DNA of 64,000 bases, from the NCBI RefSeq assembly GCF_900626075.1, contig NZ_UYZY01000010.1, positions 33,102 to 97,101 on the forward strand, read 5' to 3'. Source of the DNA: Clostridium transplantifaecale (GTDB lineage: Bacteria; Bacillota; Clostridia; Lachnospirales; Lachnospiraceae). Numbering within the stretch: the first letter of the stretch is position 1; the number at the start of each line of letters is the position of its first letter. Below the pieces are notes generated by a model. It searched no databases and was not told where the DNA came from. It worked only from the letters and a program-made list of their open reading frames with translations. The position numbers were made by a program, and so were the translations under genes. This document shows, one piece after another, positions 17,486 through 26,014 of this stretch.

Positions 17486-17916
17486 TATTCACCGTCCTCT
17501 TTCATCACTTCTTCACTGTACGTATCCAGGATACGGCAGAGAATATCCAGATGCTCTTTATCGAATTCTTTTTCAATTGTGCGGAGGGCGCGTTCGAAGG
17601 GGCGGTCATAGAGCTCCGAATTTTTACGGATTGCGTCACTGACGCTCAGATAGTGGATGCGCCGGTCTTTTTCGCTCTGTGTCTTTACCACAAATCCCAG
17701 CTCGATCAGTTCATTCACCTTTTTTGTGACGGCCGGTTTTGATACCCTCAGTGTCTCGGCCAGGGAACTGACGGTGCAGTTTTCCTGAAAATCAATGACA
17801 TCCAGATACATGACGCTGTTGTAGGACAGATTTCCGGTTACGGAGCGGTTGATAAAACGGATATCGTGGATTGTCATATTGTAGTAGAGGCGGTTGAGGC
17901 TGCTTCTTAAATTCAT
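17485..17916 (-). CDS. MarR-family transcriptional regulator
   Basis: A 143-residue winged-helix protein with the MarR layout: an N-terminal dimerisation helix, the helix-turn-helix CTVSSLAETLRVSKPAVTKK, and a beta-wing TQSEKDRRIHYLSVSD carrying the conserved DxR-type basic residues. The C-terminal helix completes the dimer interface. It is the first gene of a two-gene operon with a MATE pump. The upstream AT-rich DNA holds palindromic sites at 17941-17949 and 17966-17981 that could be its operators. Confidence 0.9.
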   Translation of the reverse strand: MNLRSSLNRLYYNMTIHDIRFINRSVTGNLSYNSVMYLDVIDFQENCTVSSLAETLRVSKPAVTKKVNELIELGFVVKTQSEKDRRIHYLSVSDAIRKNSELYDRPFERALRTIEKEFDKEHLDILCRILDTYSEEVMKEDGE

Positions 17917-17940
17917 AATTACTCTCCTGTTTCAAAATAA

Positions 17941-17981
17941 TAGTTAACTAAAGATCATTAAATATGGTTAATAATATAACC
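17941..17981. promoter_or_regulatory. Candidate MarR operators
   Basis: TAGTTAACTA and GGTTAATAATATAACC are near-palindromes located 25-65 bp upstream of the marR start, in an otherwise AT-rich control region. Confidence 0.4.
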
Positions 17982-18040
17982 GAATGGGCAGGAGGAGTCA
18001 AGGGAAATCATCGAGTTTAGAAAAATTTCAGATAGCACAT

Positions 18041-18075
18041 TAAGAACTGTTGCATAAAAATGCGGCAGTTTTTTT
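18041..18075 (+). terminator. Hairpin with T-run upstream of the YfcC promoter
   Basis: AACTGTTGCA / TGCGGCAGTT with an AAAAA-type loop, followed by seven T. It points rightward but has no gene upstream on that strand. It may insulate the yfcC promoter or be the remnant of an older unit. Confidence 0.45.
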
Positions 18076-18100
18076 GTGAATATTACCGGTATATCTTCCG

Positions 18101-18129
18101 TTGACTTTACCTGTGCGGTGTGGTAGCAT
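18101..18129 (+). promoter_or_regulatory. Promoter of the YfcC-M20 operon
   Basis: TTGACT, 17 bp, TAGCAT; the start codon follows about 56 bp later. Confidence 0.5.
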
Positions 18130-18184
18130 ATTTGATATAAGGTACTGTACTAAAAGTATACTAAAATAAAACGGGGGTACAAAA

Positions 18185-19576
18185 ATGAAAGAAAAGAAAG
18201 CAATGAAAATACCACATCCTTATATCATTATATTTTTTATCATTGTGGTAAGTGCGGTTTTGACGTGGATTCTTCCTTCCGGGGCGTTTAAGCGGGAGAT
18301 GGATGAGGCGCTGGGGAGAGCGCTTGTAATTCCGGGCAGCTATGAGAGGATTCCCGCAAATCCGGTGGGGCCGTGGAGACTTTTGGAATGCATCTATGAA
18401 GGATTTGTCGCTTCGGCTGATATCAGCTTTTTCCTTCTCTTTGCCTGCGGCTATGTGGGAATTCTGATGAAAAGCGGTACGCTCAATGCGGTTGTGGGAG
18501 CGATTCTCAGGAAGATGAAAGATAAGGATTATCTGTTAATTCCTATTTTTACCTGTCTCTTTGCAGTTGGCGGGGCGACATTCGGAATGCATGAGGAGGC
18601 CTGGGGATTTATCCCTCTGTTTGTGGCGATCGCACTATCCCTGGGATATGACAGGGTGGTGGGAGCCGGAATCGTGGAATTAGGTACGGTGACGGGCTGC
18701 GCCGGGGCTATTTTTAACCCGTTTAATGTCGGCATTGCCAGCGGCATTGCGGGAGTGCCGATTACAACTCCTATGCTGACGGTATTCCGCTGTGTAACGC
18801 TCGTTGTTTTTACGGCCTGTACGACCCTCTATCTGATGCACTATGCGGAAAAAATTAAAAAAGATCCGAAGAAGAGCGTTCTGTATGGAGTGAAGGAAGA
18901 CGCGGTTTCCATGTCGCGTGAGGAGATGGTGGCGCTTCCGTTTTCCGGACGGCAGAAGGTGACGCTGGTTCTCTTTGGAATTCTGATTGCCGCGCTGGCC
19001 GTCGGAGTGACAAAGTACGGCTTTTACCTGACGGAGCTGGCTGCGCTGTTCCTTGGATTTATGATTATCACCGGCTTTGCCAACAGGATGGGTTTGACGG
19101 AGCTGGCGGAGGCCTTTATCGAATCCTCCAAAGGAATGATTTTTGCCGTGCTGATGATTGGGTTTGCCCGCTCAATTGAGGTGATTCTGACACAGGGAGG
19201 AATTATCGACACGGTTGTCTTATGGATGGCAAATCTGGTGCAGAGTCTTCCGCGCGGCCTGTCTGCTTTCGGGATGCTGGCGGTGCAGAATATTGTAAAC
19301 ATGTTTATCCCATCCGGAACCGGACAGGCGGTTGTAATGATACCGATTATGGCCCCGCTCGCGGATCTGGTGGGCCTGAGCCGTTACATAGCTATTATGG
19401 CTTTCCAGTTCGGCGACGCATTCTCCAACGTGTTCTGGCCGACGGCGGTGGCTATCACCTGCGGAGTCATGGGAATTGGAATGGACCGCTGGCTGAAGTT
19501 TGTGGCAAAGCTTTTTGGAATGATGTTTGTGCTGCAGGCTGTCATGCTGACGATTGCGGTGGCGATTGGAATATAG
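18185..19576 (+). CDS. YfcC-family (AbgT/DcuC-like) membrane transporter
   Basis: A 463-residue polytopic membrane protein with about 12 spans. HPYIIIFFIIVVSAVLTWIL followed by PSGAF is the N-terminal signature of the YfcC family, which belongs to the C4-dicarboxylate/arginine carrier group. FAVGGATFGMHEEAWGFIPL and a second-half repeat MFIPSGTGQAVVMIPIMAPL are the discontinuous-helix hairpins of these ion-coupled carriers. The M20 amidohydrolase that follows by 24 bp suggests uptake of an N-acyl or N-aminobenzoyl amino acid or small peptide for hydrolysis. The exact substrate is not visible. Confidence 0.9.
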   Translation: MKEKKAMKIPHPYIIIFFIIVVSAVLTWILPSGAFKREMDEALGRALVIPGSYERIPANPVGPWRLLECIYEGFVASADISFFLLFACGYVGILMKSGTLNAVVGAILRKMKDKDYLLIPIFTCLFAVGGATFGMHEEAWGFIPLFVAIALSLGYDRVVGAGIVELGTVTGCAGAIFNPFNVGIASGIAGVPITTPMLTVFRCVTLVVFTACTTLYLMHYAEKIKKDPKKSVLYGVKEDAVSMSREEMVALPFSGRQKVTLVLFGILIAALAVGVTKYGFYLTELAALFLGFMIITGFANRMGLTELAEAFIESSKGMIFAVLMIGFARSIEVILTQGGIIDTVVLWMANLVQSLPRGLSAFGMLAVQNIVNMFIPSGTGQAVVMIPIMAPLADLVGLSRYIAIMAFQFGDAFSNVFWPTAVAITCGVMGIGMDRWLKFVAKLFGMMFVLQAVMLTIAVAIGI

Positions 19577-19600
19577 AGAGAACACAGGGAAAGGTGAAAT

Positions 19601-20953
19601 ATGATGGAACAGAAACTCCGGTGGATAGATGGTTTCACGAAAAGGCGGGAAGAAGAGTTTACAGGACTCAGCAGGGAGATATGGAATTATGCGGAGACCG
19701 GGATGGAGGAAGAGCGATCTGCTTTGGCGCTCTGCCGGGTTCTTCAGGAAAATGGTTTCCGCGTGGAGAAGAATCTGGCCGGAATCCCCACCGCGTTTGT
19801 GGGGAGCTTCGGAGAAGGCAGTCCCGTTATCGGTTTTCTGGGGGAATTTGACGCCCTGGAAGGACTGTCGCAGAGAGCCGGAATTGACGTAAAGGAGCCG
19901 GAAGAGAAGTGTGGAAACGGCCATGGCTGCGGCCATAATCTTCTCGGCTGCGGTTGTCTGGCTGCGGCCGTGGCGGTAAAGGAATATATGGAGGAACACG
20001 GCCTTAAGGGGACGGTCCGATATTATGGCTGTCCCGGCGAGGAGGAAGGCTGCGGAAAAGTCCACATGGCAAAAGCGGGGTGCTTTTTGGGACTGGACGC
20101 TGCGCTGACCTGGCATCCGATGGATTTTAACGGAATCGAGGGGAGGGGGTCCCTGGCGGATCTGTGCATGAGTTTCCATTTTACCGGTAAGTCCGCCCAT
20201 GCCTCATCCTGCCCCCATATGGGGCGGAGTGCGCTGGATGCCCTGGAACTCCTCAACATTGCCGCTAATTTTATGAGGGAACACATCATTCCTGAGGCCA
20301 GAATCCACTATGCCATCACCGACGCGGGAGGGACGGCCCCCAATGTAATTCCCGCCAGGGCATCGGCCGCCTATGAGGTGAGGGCGCCTAAGAGGGAGCA
20401 GGCAAAAGAGCTGAAAGACAGACTGCTCCGTGCGGCCCGCGGAGCGGCGATGATGACGGATACGGAAGTGGAAATGGAAGACGGAAACAGTTACAGCGAT
20501 TATATCCCCAACGACTTCCTGAACCGGATCGCCTGGGAACAGCTTAAAAAAGTGGAACTTCCCGTCTATACGGAAGAGGAGAGGGACCTTGCCGCCCGTC
20601 TCCGCCGTACTTTCTCAGAGAGAGCTCGTGACGTGGGCGATGAAAAAGAAAGACGGCAGGAACCAATCTCCGGAAACCTCGTTCCTTATGAGGGAACCGG
20701 CGGCTGTCTTCCGGTGAGTACCGATGTAGGGGATGTGAGTTACCTTGTTCCCACCGTGCAGCTTTACACGGCCTGCTGCGCAGCGGGAACACCGGGCCAC
20801 AGCTGGCAGATGGTCTCCCAGACCGGGTGCTCCATCGGAGAAAAAGGGATGATAACAGCCGCAAAAGTGCTGGCCCTCACAGCGCTCTGTCTATTTGAAA
20901 AACCGGAACTGCTAAAGGAGGCCTGGGAAGAACATAAAAGAAAAGTTGAATAA
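19601..20953 (+). CDS. M20-family metallo-amidohydrolase, AbgB-like
   Basis: A 450-residue cytoplasmic amidohydrolase. Metal-site motifs are GEFDALEGLSQ, NGHGCGHNLLGCG and the Glu-rich GCPGEEEGCGKVH, followed by LTWHPMD; the dimerisation domain begins near FHFTGKSAHASS. This order matches the p-aminobenzoyl-glutamate hydrolase AbgB and related N-acyl-amino-acid amidohydrolases. It is the second gene of an operon with a YfcC transporter, so the pair imports and cleaves an amide-linked amino acid. The last codons (Lys-Val-Glu-stop) overlap the head sequence of repeat R2, so the natural C-terminus may have been altered. Confidence 0.9.
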   Translation: MMEQKLRWIDGFTKRREEEFTGLSREIWNYAETGMEEERSALALCRVLQENGFRVEKNLAGIPTAFVGSFGEGSPVIGFLGEFDALEGLSQRAGIDVKEPEEKCGNGHGCGHNLLGCGCLAAAVAVKEYMEEHGLKGTVRYYGCPGEEEGCGKVHMAKAGCFLGLDAALTWHPMDFNGIEGRGSLADLCMSFHFTGKSAHASSCPHMGRSALDALELLNIAANFMREHIIPEARIHYAITDAGGTAPNVIPARASAAYEVRAPKREQAKELKDRLLRAARGAAMMTDTEVEMEDGNSYSDYIPNDFLNRIAWEQLKKVELPVYTEEERDLAARLRRTFSERARDVGDEKERRQEPISGNLVPYEGTGGCLPVSTDVGDVSYLVPTVQLYTACCAAGTPGHSWQMVSQTGCSIGEKGMITAAKVLALTALCLFEKPELLKEAWEEHKRKVE

Positions 20954-21262
20954 TGAGAACGCCGCCGGGACGGCCGGGGTTCGGGATGGTGAGGTGAGGT
21001 TGTGAGTCTTCAGTCCCGGTTTGCAGGTTGTCGCGGGTGGGGAATCCGGGCAGAAAAAGTTCCTTCGGGAAACGCTTGCGCTCGTTGAAGTACATAGCGG
21101 ACACTAACCTCGAAAAAACCTCGGTAAGTGCCGATGAACTCCCAGGTTCCCTCCGGAATCTTTTTCTCCCTTCTTCCCCACCAGGAAGGTTATGGCCCGG
21201 GACTGAAGACGCGAAGGTTTTCGCCATCTCGAACCCCGGCCTGCGGCCGCTGACTTATCCTT
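20945..21262 (+). repeat. Foldback element R2 (plus orientation)
   Basis: The head GTTGAATAATGAGAACGCCGCC overlaps the stop of the M20 gene. The motif GTCTTCAGTCCCGG (21006-21019) is matched by CCGGGACTGAAGAC (21197-21210). Outer arms carry GGCCGGGGTTCG at 20973 on and its complement CGAACCCCGGCC near 21233. Inner arms pair imperfectly over about 90 nt up to a tip near ACCTCGAAAAAACCTCGG. The whole is a stem of roughly 290 nt with bulges. It is the first half of an inverted pair with R3. Confidence 0.8.
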
Positions 21263-21350
21263 AAATAACCATTGAATTTTTAATCAATCATAAAATTTCA
21301 CTTTATATTATCTCTGAATCCAGCCCGAAATACCTCAAGGTAAAAGATTT
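21262..21350. repeat. AT-rich linker conserved between paired elements (copy 1)
   Basis: The linker between R2 and R3 reads ACCATTGAATTTTTAATCAA and continues with ATCATAAAATTTCA and AAGGTAAAAGATTTACGACTA. It is clearly homologous to 38090-38185, the linker between R4 and R5, so the pair including its linker has been copied or is conserved as a unit. Confidence 0.6.
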
Positions 21351-21870
21351 ACGACTATATAGTGGCCGCGTCAATACCTCCCCCCGCACTTGCCAAAAGA
21401 GACAATCAGCCCCTGAAGCCGGCGGACGGGGCAACACCTTTCGCTGAGTCTTCAGTCCCGTCGACAACCAGAATGAAGAACGGTGGGCATGCCTGCTGCT
21501 AGATACAGGATGTATTCCGCGAGGTGTTTTTTGTGAGTGAAGCGCGGCGTAAGTCACAGAAAACCCGAGGGTAGCGGCGCGAAACGGTTTTTATACCGTT
21601 TCTGTGCATCGCGAAGCGGGTTACCGGGTACGAAGTACGCGGTAACTAACTTTCCGAAGGGAGACCTTGAAGCCCGCCGGTGCTTAGCGAGGTTCCTCAC
21701 GAGCTTAGCATCCGCTGTGCGCTTCACAAGCGGGAGCGCGTCCCCGCAGGAATTTTTTTCTCCGGATTCCCTCTCACCACCCCCCAAAACCGGGACTGAT
21801 GACTCATTCATCCAACCCACTCCCCCGTCCGCCATCTTACAGAGGCGTCCTCGCCTCACAACTAATCCCC
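21351..21870 (-). repeat. Foldback element R3 (minus orientation) interrupted by an insertion
   Basis: The tail ACGACTATATAGTGGCCGCG starts the element; GTCTTCAGTCCCG (21448-21460) faces CCGGGACTGATGAC (21790-21803). Outer arms carry GGCGGACGGGG (21421-21431) and its complement near 21825. Compared with R7, about 177 bp (21470-21646) are inserted in one arm. The inserted DNA has its own inverted repeats. The head ends CGTCCTCGCCTCACAAC near 21862. Confidence 0.7.
21470..21646. mobile_element. Small palindromic insertion nested in R3
   Basis: Absent from the otherwise matching R7. It contains CACAGAAA / TTTCTGTG, AAACGGT / ACCGTTT and GTTACCG / CGGTAAC inverted pairs, giving a compact foldback of its own. 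There is no reading frame of note. It looks like a second small non-autonomous element. Confidence 0.45.
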
Positions 21871-21935
21871 CTCTTTGCCTTGTAAAAATATCAATTTCGG
21901 TATAAACTATCTTCATGTCTGCTATGACTTTAGAT

Positions 21936-21941
21936 TATAAT
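21936..21941 (+). promoter_or_regulatory. TATAAT -10 box upstream of brnQ
   Basis: Perfect -10 hexamer 18 bp before the start codon, so the leader is very short; the -35 is weak. GGGAGAA serves as the ribosome binding site. Confidence 0.4.
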
Positions 21942-21958
21942 ACGGGAGAAATATATTT

Positions 21959-23305
21959 ATGGACAGAGAGGGAACTTTAAACGGGAGAAAAGTTCTGATA
22001 GTGGGATTGACACTTTTCTCCATGTTTTTCGGAGCGGGAAATCTGATTTTTCCGCCTTTTTTGGCAGTACAGGCCGGAACGGCGATTGTGCCGGCGGCAG
22101 CAGGATTTCTGGTGAGTGCGGTGGGACTTCCCGTGCTCGGCGTCGTTGCGGTTGCGCGTTCTGGCGGGCTTTCCAGGCTGGCGGGACGTGTTCATCCGGT
22201 CTTTGCCCTGGTGTTTACCATCCTGATTTATTTATCGATCGGTCCCTGCCTGGCAATTCCCAGGACGGCCAGCACTTCATTTGAAATGACGCTGCTGCCT
22301 CTGGTGGGCGAAAGCGGTAAAGCGGCGGGACAGCTAATCTATTCCATTATATTTTTTGCCATCGCGGCATTTATGGCATTTAACCCGGATCGGCTGACGG
22401 ACAGGCTTGGAAAGATACTTTGCCCGGCGCTTCTGTTCCTGATTTTTATCATGTTTGCGGGAAGTGTTTTTCACCACCAGCCCGTTACGGGCGGACCGGC
22501 CGGAGCTTATAACGGGGCGGCGGCTGTCACCGGTTTTCTGGAGGGTTATCAGACCATGGACACGATTGCCGCACTGAATTTTGGTATTGTGATTGCCCTT
22601 AATATCAGGGCGCTTGGGGTAAAGGAAGACAGCCAGGTAGTGAAAACGACGATACGGAGCGGTATAGCAGCCGGAATTCTGCTGGCTCTTGTCTATGCCG
22701 CGCTTGCTTATGTGGGAGGACAGGTACAGGCGGATGCGGCAGGACTGGACAACGGCGCCAGGATTCTGACTTTTGCCGCCGGTAAATTCTATGGAAATGC
22801 AGGAGCTGTCCTGCTCGGCGTCATTTTCTTTATTGCCTGTCTGAATACTTGCATCGGACTTTTAAGCTGCTGCAGTAAATATTTTTCATCACTGATTCCG
22901 CGGATTGGCTACCATGCCTGGGTAATCCTGTTTGCCGTGACCAGCGTCGTTATTGCCAATGCGGGCCTGGACCGGATACTGGCATTTTCCGTGCCGGTTT
23001 TGAATGCGGTCTATCCGGTTGCCATTGTGCTGATTGTCCTGTCATTTATGAACAGGGGAACAGGGCGAGGCAGAGGAATGTATCCGGCGGCAATTTGCCT
23101 GACCGCTGTTGTCAGCATCATTTATGCACTGGAGCAGGCGAAACTCCCGATTCCGGGGATAACAAAGGCCGCCTCACTTCTGCCGGGTTATGAGCTGGGA
23201 CTGGGCTGGATGATACCGGCCGCGGCAGGGATGGCGCTCGGCCTGATGTTCGGCGGAAAAAAATGTATATCGGGTGATATGAGAGCAAAGCCTCACATTG
23301 ACTGA
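21959..23305 (+). CDS. brnQ: Branched-chain amino acid transporter BrnQ (LIVCS family)
   Basis: A 448-residue Na+- or H+-coupled symporter for Leu, Ile and Val with 12 predicted spans. The N-terminal FSMFFGAGNLIFPPFLAVQA is the family hallmark, followed by GPCLAIPRTASTSFEM and the mid-protein ALNFGIVIALNIRALGV. Length is normal. It is the only gene of its transcription unit: R3 lies upstream, and a promoter for the next gene pair overlaps its stop codon. No T-box or Leu-responsive leader is visible. Confidence 0.94.
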   Translation: MDREGTLNGRKVLIVGLTLFSMFFGAGNLIFPPFLAVQAGTAIVPAAAGFLVSAVGLPVLGVVAVARSGGLSRLAGRVHPVFALVFTILIYLSIGPCLAIPRTASTSFEMTLLPLVGESGKAAGQLIYSIIFFAIAAFMAFNPDRLTDRLGKILCPALLFLIFIMFAGSVFHHQPVTGGPAGAYNGAAAVTGFLEGYQTMDTIAALNFGIVIALNIRALGVKEDSQVVKTTIRSGIAAGILLALVYAALAYVGGQVQADAAGLDNGARILTFAAGKFYGNAGAVLLGVIFFIACLNTCIGLLSCCSKYFSSLIPRIGYHAWVILFAVTSVVIANAGLDRILAFSVPVLNAVYPVAIVLIVLSFMNRGTGRGRGMYPAAICLTAVVSIIYALEQAKLPIPGITKAASLLPGYELGLGWMIPAAAGMALGLMFGGKKCISGDMRAKPHID

Positions 23306-23327
23306 TAGTTAGAAAAAGGGTTATAAT
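23298..23327 (+). promoter_or_regulatory. Promoter of the ATPase-DUF4276 pair
   Basis: TTGACT overlapping the brnQ stop, 18 bp, perfect TATAAT. This gives the AT-rich two-gene island its own promoter. Confidence 0.6.
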
Positions 23328-23397
23328 TGATATAGTATCATTCGGATAGACATGTTTGAATTTTAACAGAATAGTTAAATATTTCAGGAGGATGAAG

Positions 23398-24618
23398 ATG
23401 CCTATTATTGAAGGAATCAGAATAAAAAATTATGGCGTATTAAAAGATGTAACATTTGGTTATGTTTTGTCAAATACTTCGGGAAAGCCGCTAACTTCAT
23501 TGGTTACTATAATTGGCAAAAACGGAACAGGAAAAAGTACTTTTTTTGATGCAATGGGTTTTGTGGCAGATTGTTTACGGCTGGGAGTGGAGCAATCCTG
23601 TTATGAAAATGGAAGAAGAGGGTTCGGTAGTTTAAAGTCTAAAGATACAGAGGGACCGATAGAATTTGAAATAACATATCGCGAAAATCAAAATAGTCGT
23701 CCTATAACATATAATTTGGCAATAAGCAGTGATAGATTTGAGCATCCATATATTGAATATGAACGGTTGAGACAACGACGTGCTGGTGAGAAATATGGAA
23801 ATTCATATTCTTTTTTGAACATTAAAAATGGCAAGGGTGAGGCATGGACAGGAGAAATGTTGGAGGGGGTAGAAGATGCAAAGTCAACCCCTGTTAACCT
23901 TAGCGATTTGAATATGCCTGCAATAACAACATTAGGCGCTTTGAAAGAACATCCGAGAATAACAAAGTTTAGAAATTTTATTCAGGGATGGTATCTTTCA
24001 TATTTTTCACCTTCGGAGGCAAGGGACCTGCCATTAGCCGGCCCCCAGAAACATTTGAATAAAACTGGGAGTAATCTTTCTAATGTAATCCAATATATGG
24101 AACAATTAAAGGGAAAACGTCAGATGCAGGTGATATTGAATTCCATATCAAAAAAAATACCAGGAATCTCTAATATTTATACTAAAAAAATGGATGATGG
24201 AAGGCTTTTACTTTGCTTTGAAGAAAAAGGTTTTACTAATCCCCATTATGTCCAGAAAATGTCGGATGGAACTATTAAATTAGTGGCATATTTAGTGATG
24301 CTTGAAGATAGCGAAATGGCTCCGCTAATCTGCTTGGAGGAACCTGAAAATGGGCTTTATCATAATCTCTTAACAATTCTTGCAACAGAACTGCGCAGGA
24401 AAGTCATTGAAACAAAATCAAAAAATCAAATGTTTATAACGACGCACAGTCCATTTTTTGTTAATGCGCTTTCACCTGATGAAGTTTGGATATTAGAAAA
24501 ACAGCAGGATGGCTTTTCTACAGTTATCAGAGCAAGTGAGATGCCATATATTGAAAATTTAGCGAAGGAAGTTCCACTGGGGGATTTATGGTATAGTGAA
24601 TATTTAGAGCGGGGGTAA
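23398..24618 (+). CDS. AAA family (ABC/SMC-like) ATPase, candidate defence effector partner
   Basis: A 406-residue P-loop ATPase of the AAA_15/AAA_21 OLD/RloA-like type. Walker A is GKNGTGKS (residues 40-47). A Q-loop region follows, then QKMSDGTIKLVAYLVMLED (signature-like), Walker B ICLEEPENGLY (near 310) and the H-loop TTHSPFFVNAL (near 346). Typical of OLD-family ATPases, the ATPase core is intact and no nuclease domain is fused; that role would fall to the DUF4276 protein 2 bp downstream. ATG at 23398 is chosen for AGGAGG six bases upstream. Base composition is much more AT-rich than the flanks, suggesting transfer. Confidence 0.8.
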   Translation: MPIIEGIRIKNYGVLKDVTFGYVLSNTSGKPLTSLVTIIGKNGTGKSTFFDAMGFVADCLRLGVEQSCYENGRRGFGSLKSKDTEGPIEFEITYRENQNSRPITYNLAISSDRFEHPYIEYERLRQRRAGEKYGNSYSFLNIKNGKGEAWTGEMLEGVEDAKSTPVNLSDLNMPAITTLGALKEHPRITKFRNFIQGWYLSYFSPSEARDLPLAGPQKHLNKTGSNLSNVIQYMEQLKGKRQMQVILNSISKKIPGISNIYTKKMDDGRLLLCFEEKGFTNPHYVQKMSDGTIKLVAYLVMLEDSEMAPLICLEEPENGLYHNLLTILATELRRKVIETKSKNQMFITTHSPFFVNALSPDEVWILEKQQDGFSTVIRASEMPYIENLAKEVPLGDLWYSEYLERG

Positions 24619-24620
24619 CT

Positions 24621-25292
24621 ATGCATACTCATTTTAGAATTTTTGTAGAAGATTTGTCAGGTTCGAAAATGTTAGATATATTGATGAAAAAGCTTATACC
24701 CACAGAAGGATATACATTTTCTATTCACTATTATAAAGGATGTGGAAGCTTGCCTAAGAGCATGATTTCAGCAACGCAAATACGTACTCAAACACTATTA
24801 AATAATATTCCAAGGCTAATCAGAGGATTTTTAAATTCTGATCCTAACTTGAAAGATTATATGGAAGTTTTTGTTGTGGTGACGGATTGTGATAACAAAG
24901 AATGCGATAAATTCAAACGGGAAATCATGAGTACAATCAAGGACAGTGTGGGAATGCCAGTTGAAAATTGCATCGTATGTCTTGCAATAGAAGAAATGGA
25001 AGCGTGGCTCCTGGGGGATTTTAACGCAATAAAACAAGCATATCCAAACGCTAATAAAAAGGAATATGATTCATATGTACAAGATTCCATTTGTGGGACA
25101 TGGGAAAAATTATTTAAAGTGATTAATGAAAAAGAATTTAAGCGTTCTAGAAATACATCATATAATAATACAGTCGGCATACGAAAGAGTGAATGGGCTG
25201 AAAATATAACTCCATACATAGATATAGATGCAAATAAGTCACCAAGTTTTAAGTATTACGTTAAGAAAATCAGAGGATATTGTTGTACTTAG
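24621..25292 (+). CDS. DUF4276 (TOPRIM-like) protein paired with the AAA ATPase
   Basis: A 223-residue protein. FRIFVEDLSGSKMLDILMKK at the N-terminus, VVTDCDNKECDKFK near residue 86 (acidic D-x-D), and LAIEEMEAWLLGDFNAIKQA near residue 121 match the DUF4276 pattern, which is considered TOPRIM-like with an early Glu and later Asp residues binding metal. Two-gene loci of an AAA ATPase with a TOPRIM-type partner include Gabija-, PARIS- and OLD-type anti-phage systems. This pair has the same logic but a different nuclease family. Function as a nuclease is inferred, not shown. It shares the AT-rich composition of its partner. Confidence 0.7.
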   Translation: MHTHFRIFVEDLSGSKMLDILMKKLIPTEGYTFSIHYYKGCGSLPKSMISATQIRTQTLLNNIPRLIRGFLNSDPNLKDYMEVFVVVTDCDNKECDKFKREIMSTIKDSVGMPVENCIVCLAIEEMEAWLLGDFNAIKQAYPNANKKEYDSYVQDSICGTWEKLFKVINEKEFKRSRNTSYNNTVGIRKSEWAENITPYIDIDANKSPSFKYYVKKIRGYCCT

Positions 25293-25510
25293 CAGTGTGC
25301 TTTTATCCTGGTATTCCGGCTTGCTGCAAGTGGCTATTTTTATATCCTTGGGATTGGAGCAGCTCACAACCTTCGGACAGGCTGTTGCATGAGCGGCAGG
25401 TGTCTTGGAGCACATAAGATGGCGGTTCCAGAAATTCCTGGGTACCAAGTATAAAGAGTCTGTCAAATGCCCGCGTAAAGATACTGGAAAAATTATGTAA
25501 AGTTGTTCTG
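25293..25510. other. Gap without a recognisable gene
   Basis: The stretch after the DUF4276 gene has short open stretches on both strands but no start with a ribosome binding site and no motif I recognise. It may be a decayed gene. Confidence 0.3.
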
Positions 25511-25516
25511 AAGGTG

Positions 25517-25545
25517 TTGACAGGGCAGCGGCATGGTTGTATAAT
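25517..25545 (+). promoter_or_regulatory. Consensus sigma-A promoter of mgtE
   Basis: TTGACA, exactly 17 bp, TATAAT. Transcription would start near 25552 and produce a leader of about 460 nt with the M-box. A stem loop (CTGCCG / CGGCAG) opens the leader at 25560-25614. Confidence 0.8.
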
Positions 25546-25644
25546 ACGACAGACTTAAGCTGCCGTGAAGACGGATGGAACGTTAGAATCCAAGTTCCGG
25601 TAACGTTTCGGCAGACTGGTCATATAATAAAACAGAATATATGG

Positions 25645-25815
25645 AAACTTCGGTAGGTGAGGTTACCACAGGGATTTGGAATATTCCTAAGATTGCTGCC
25701 GCAAATTTGTGGAGACACAACGCGCTGGTTAGCAGGAGATGTCGTAAAGGCATCACCTAATGCAATGCTATTGCCCTGTGATACTAAAGCTTGTACGTTG
25801 CAGTTTTGGAATCCG
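25645..25815 (+). ncRNA. M-box (ykoK leader) Mg2+ riboswitch
   Basis: The leader has the conserved order of M-box segments: CTTCGGTAGGTGAGG, then ATTGCTGCCGCAAA, GGAGACACAACGCG, GTCGTAAAGGCATCACCTAA, TGCAATGCTATTGCCCTG and TGATACTAAAGCTTGTACG. In the family, Mg2+ binding compacts the aptamer and allows a downstream terminator to form. A strong stem follows at 25857. It precedes mgtE, the classic target. Confidence 0.88.
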
Positions 25816-25856
25816 GTAAAACGGAAGGCCGAAATGGAAAATTTCAGATAATTGAG

Positions 25857-25888
25857 ATCCCGCTGCTACGTATGGCAGCGGGATTTAT
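25857..25888 (+). terminator. Riboswitch-controlled attenuator of mgtE
   Basis: Perfect 10-bp stem ATCCCGCTGC / GCAGCGGGAT with a TACGTATG loop, followed by a weak TTTAT run. It lies 42 bp after the M-box and about 125 bp before mgtE. Confidence 0.65.
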
Positions 25889-26014
25889 CGATTAATAATA
25901 TAAATTAGAAAGGCAGGTGAGACGTAATGGATGCCGGAGGCAATTATCACTCGTGTATGTACCGGGTGCTTCATCAGACAGAAAAACAAAATAGAAGAAA
26001 GAGAGGACTGAACA

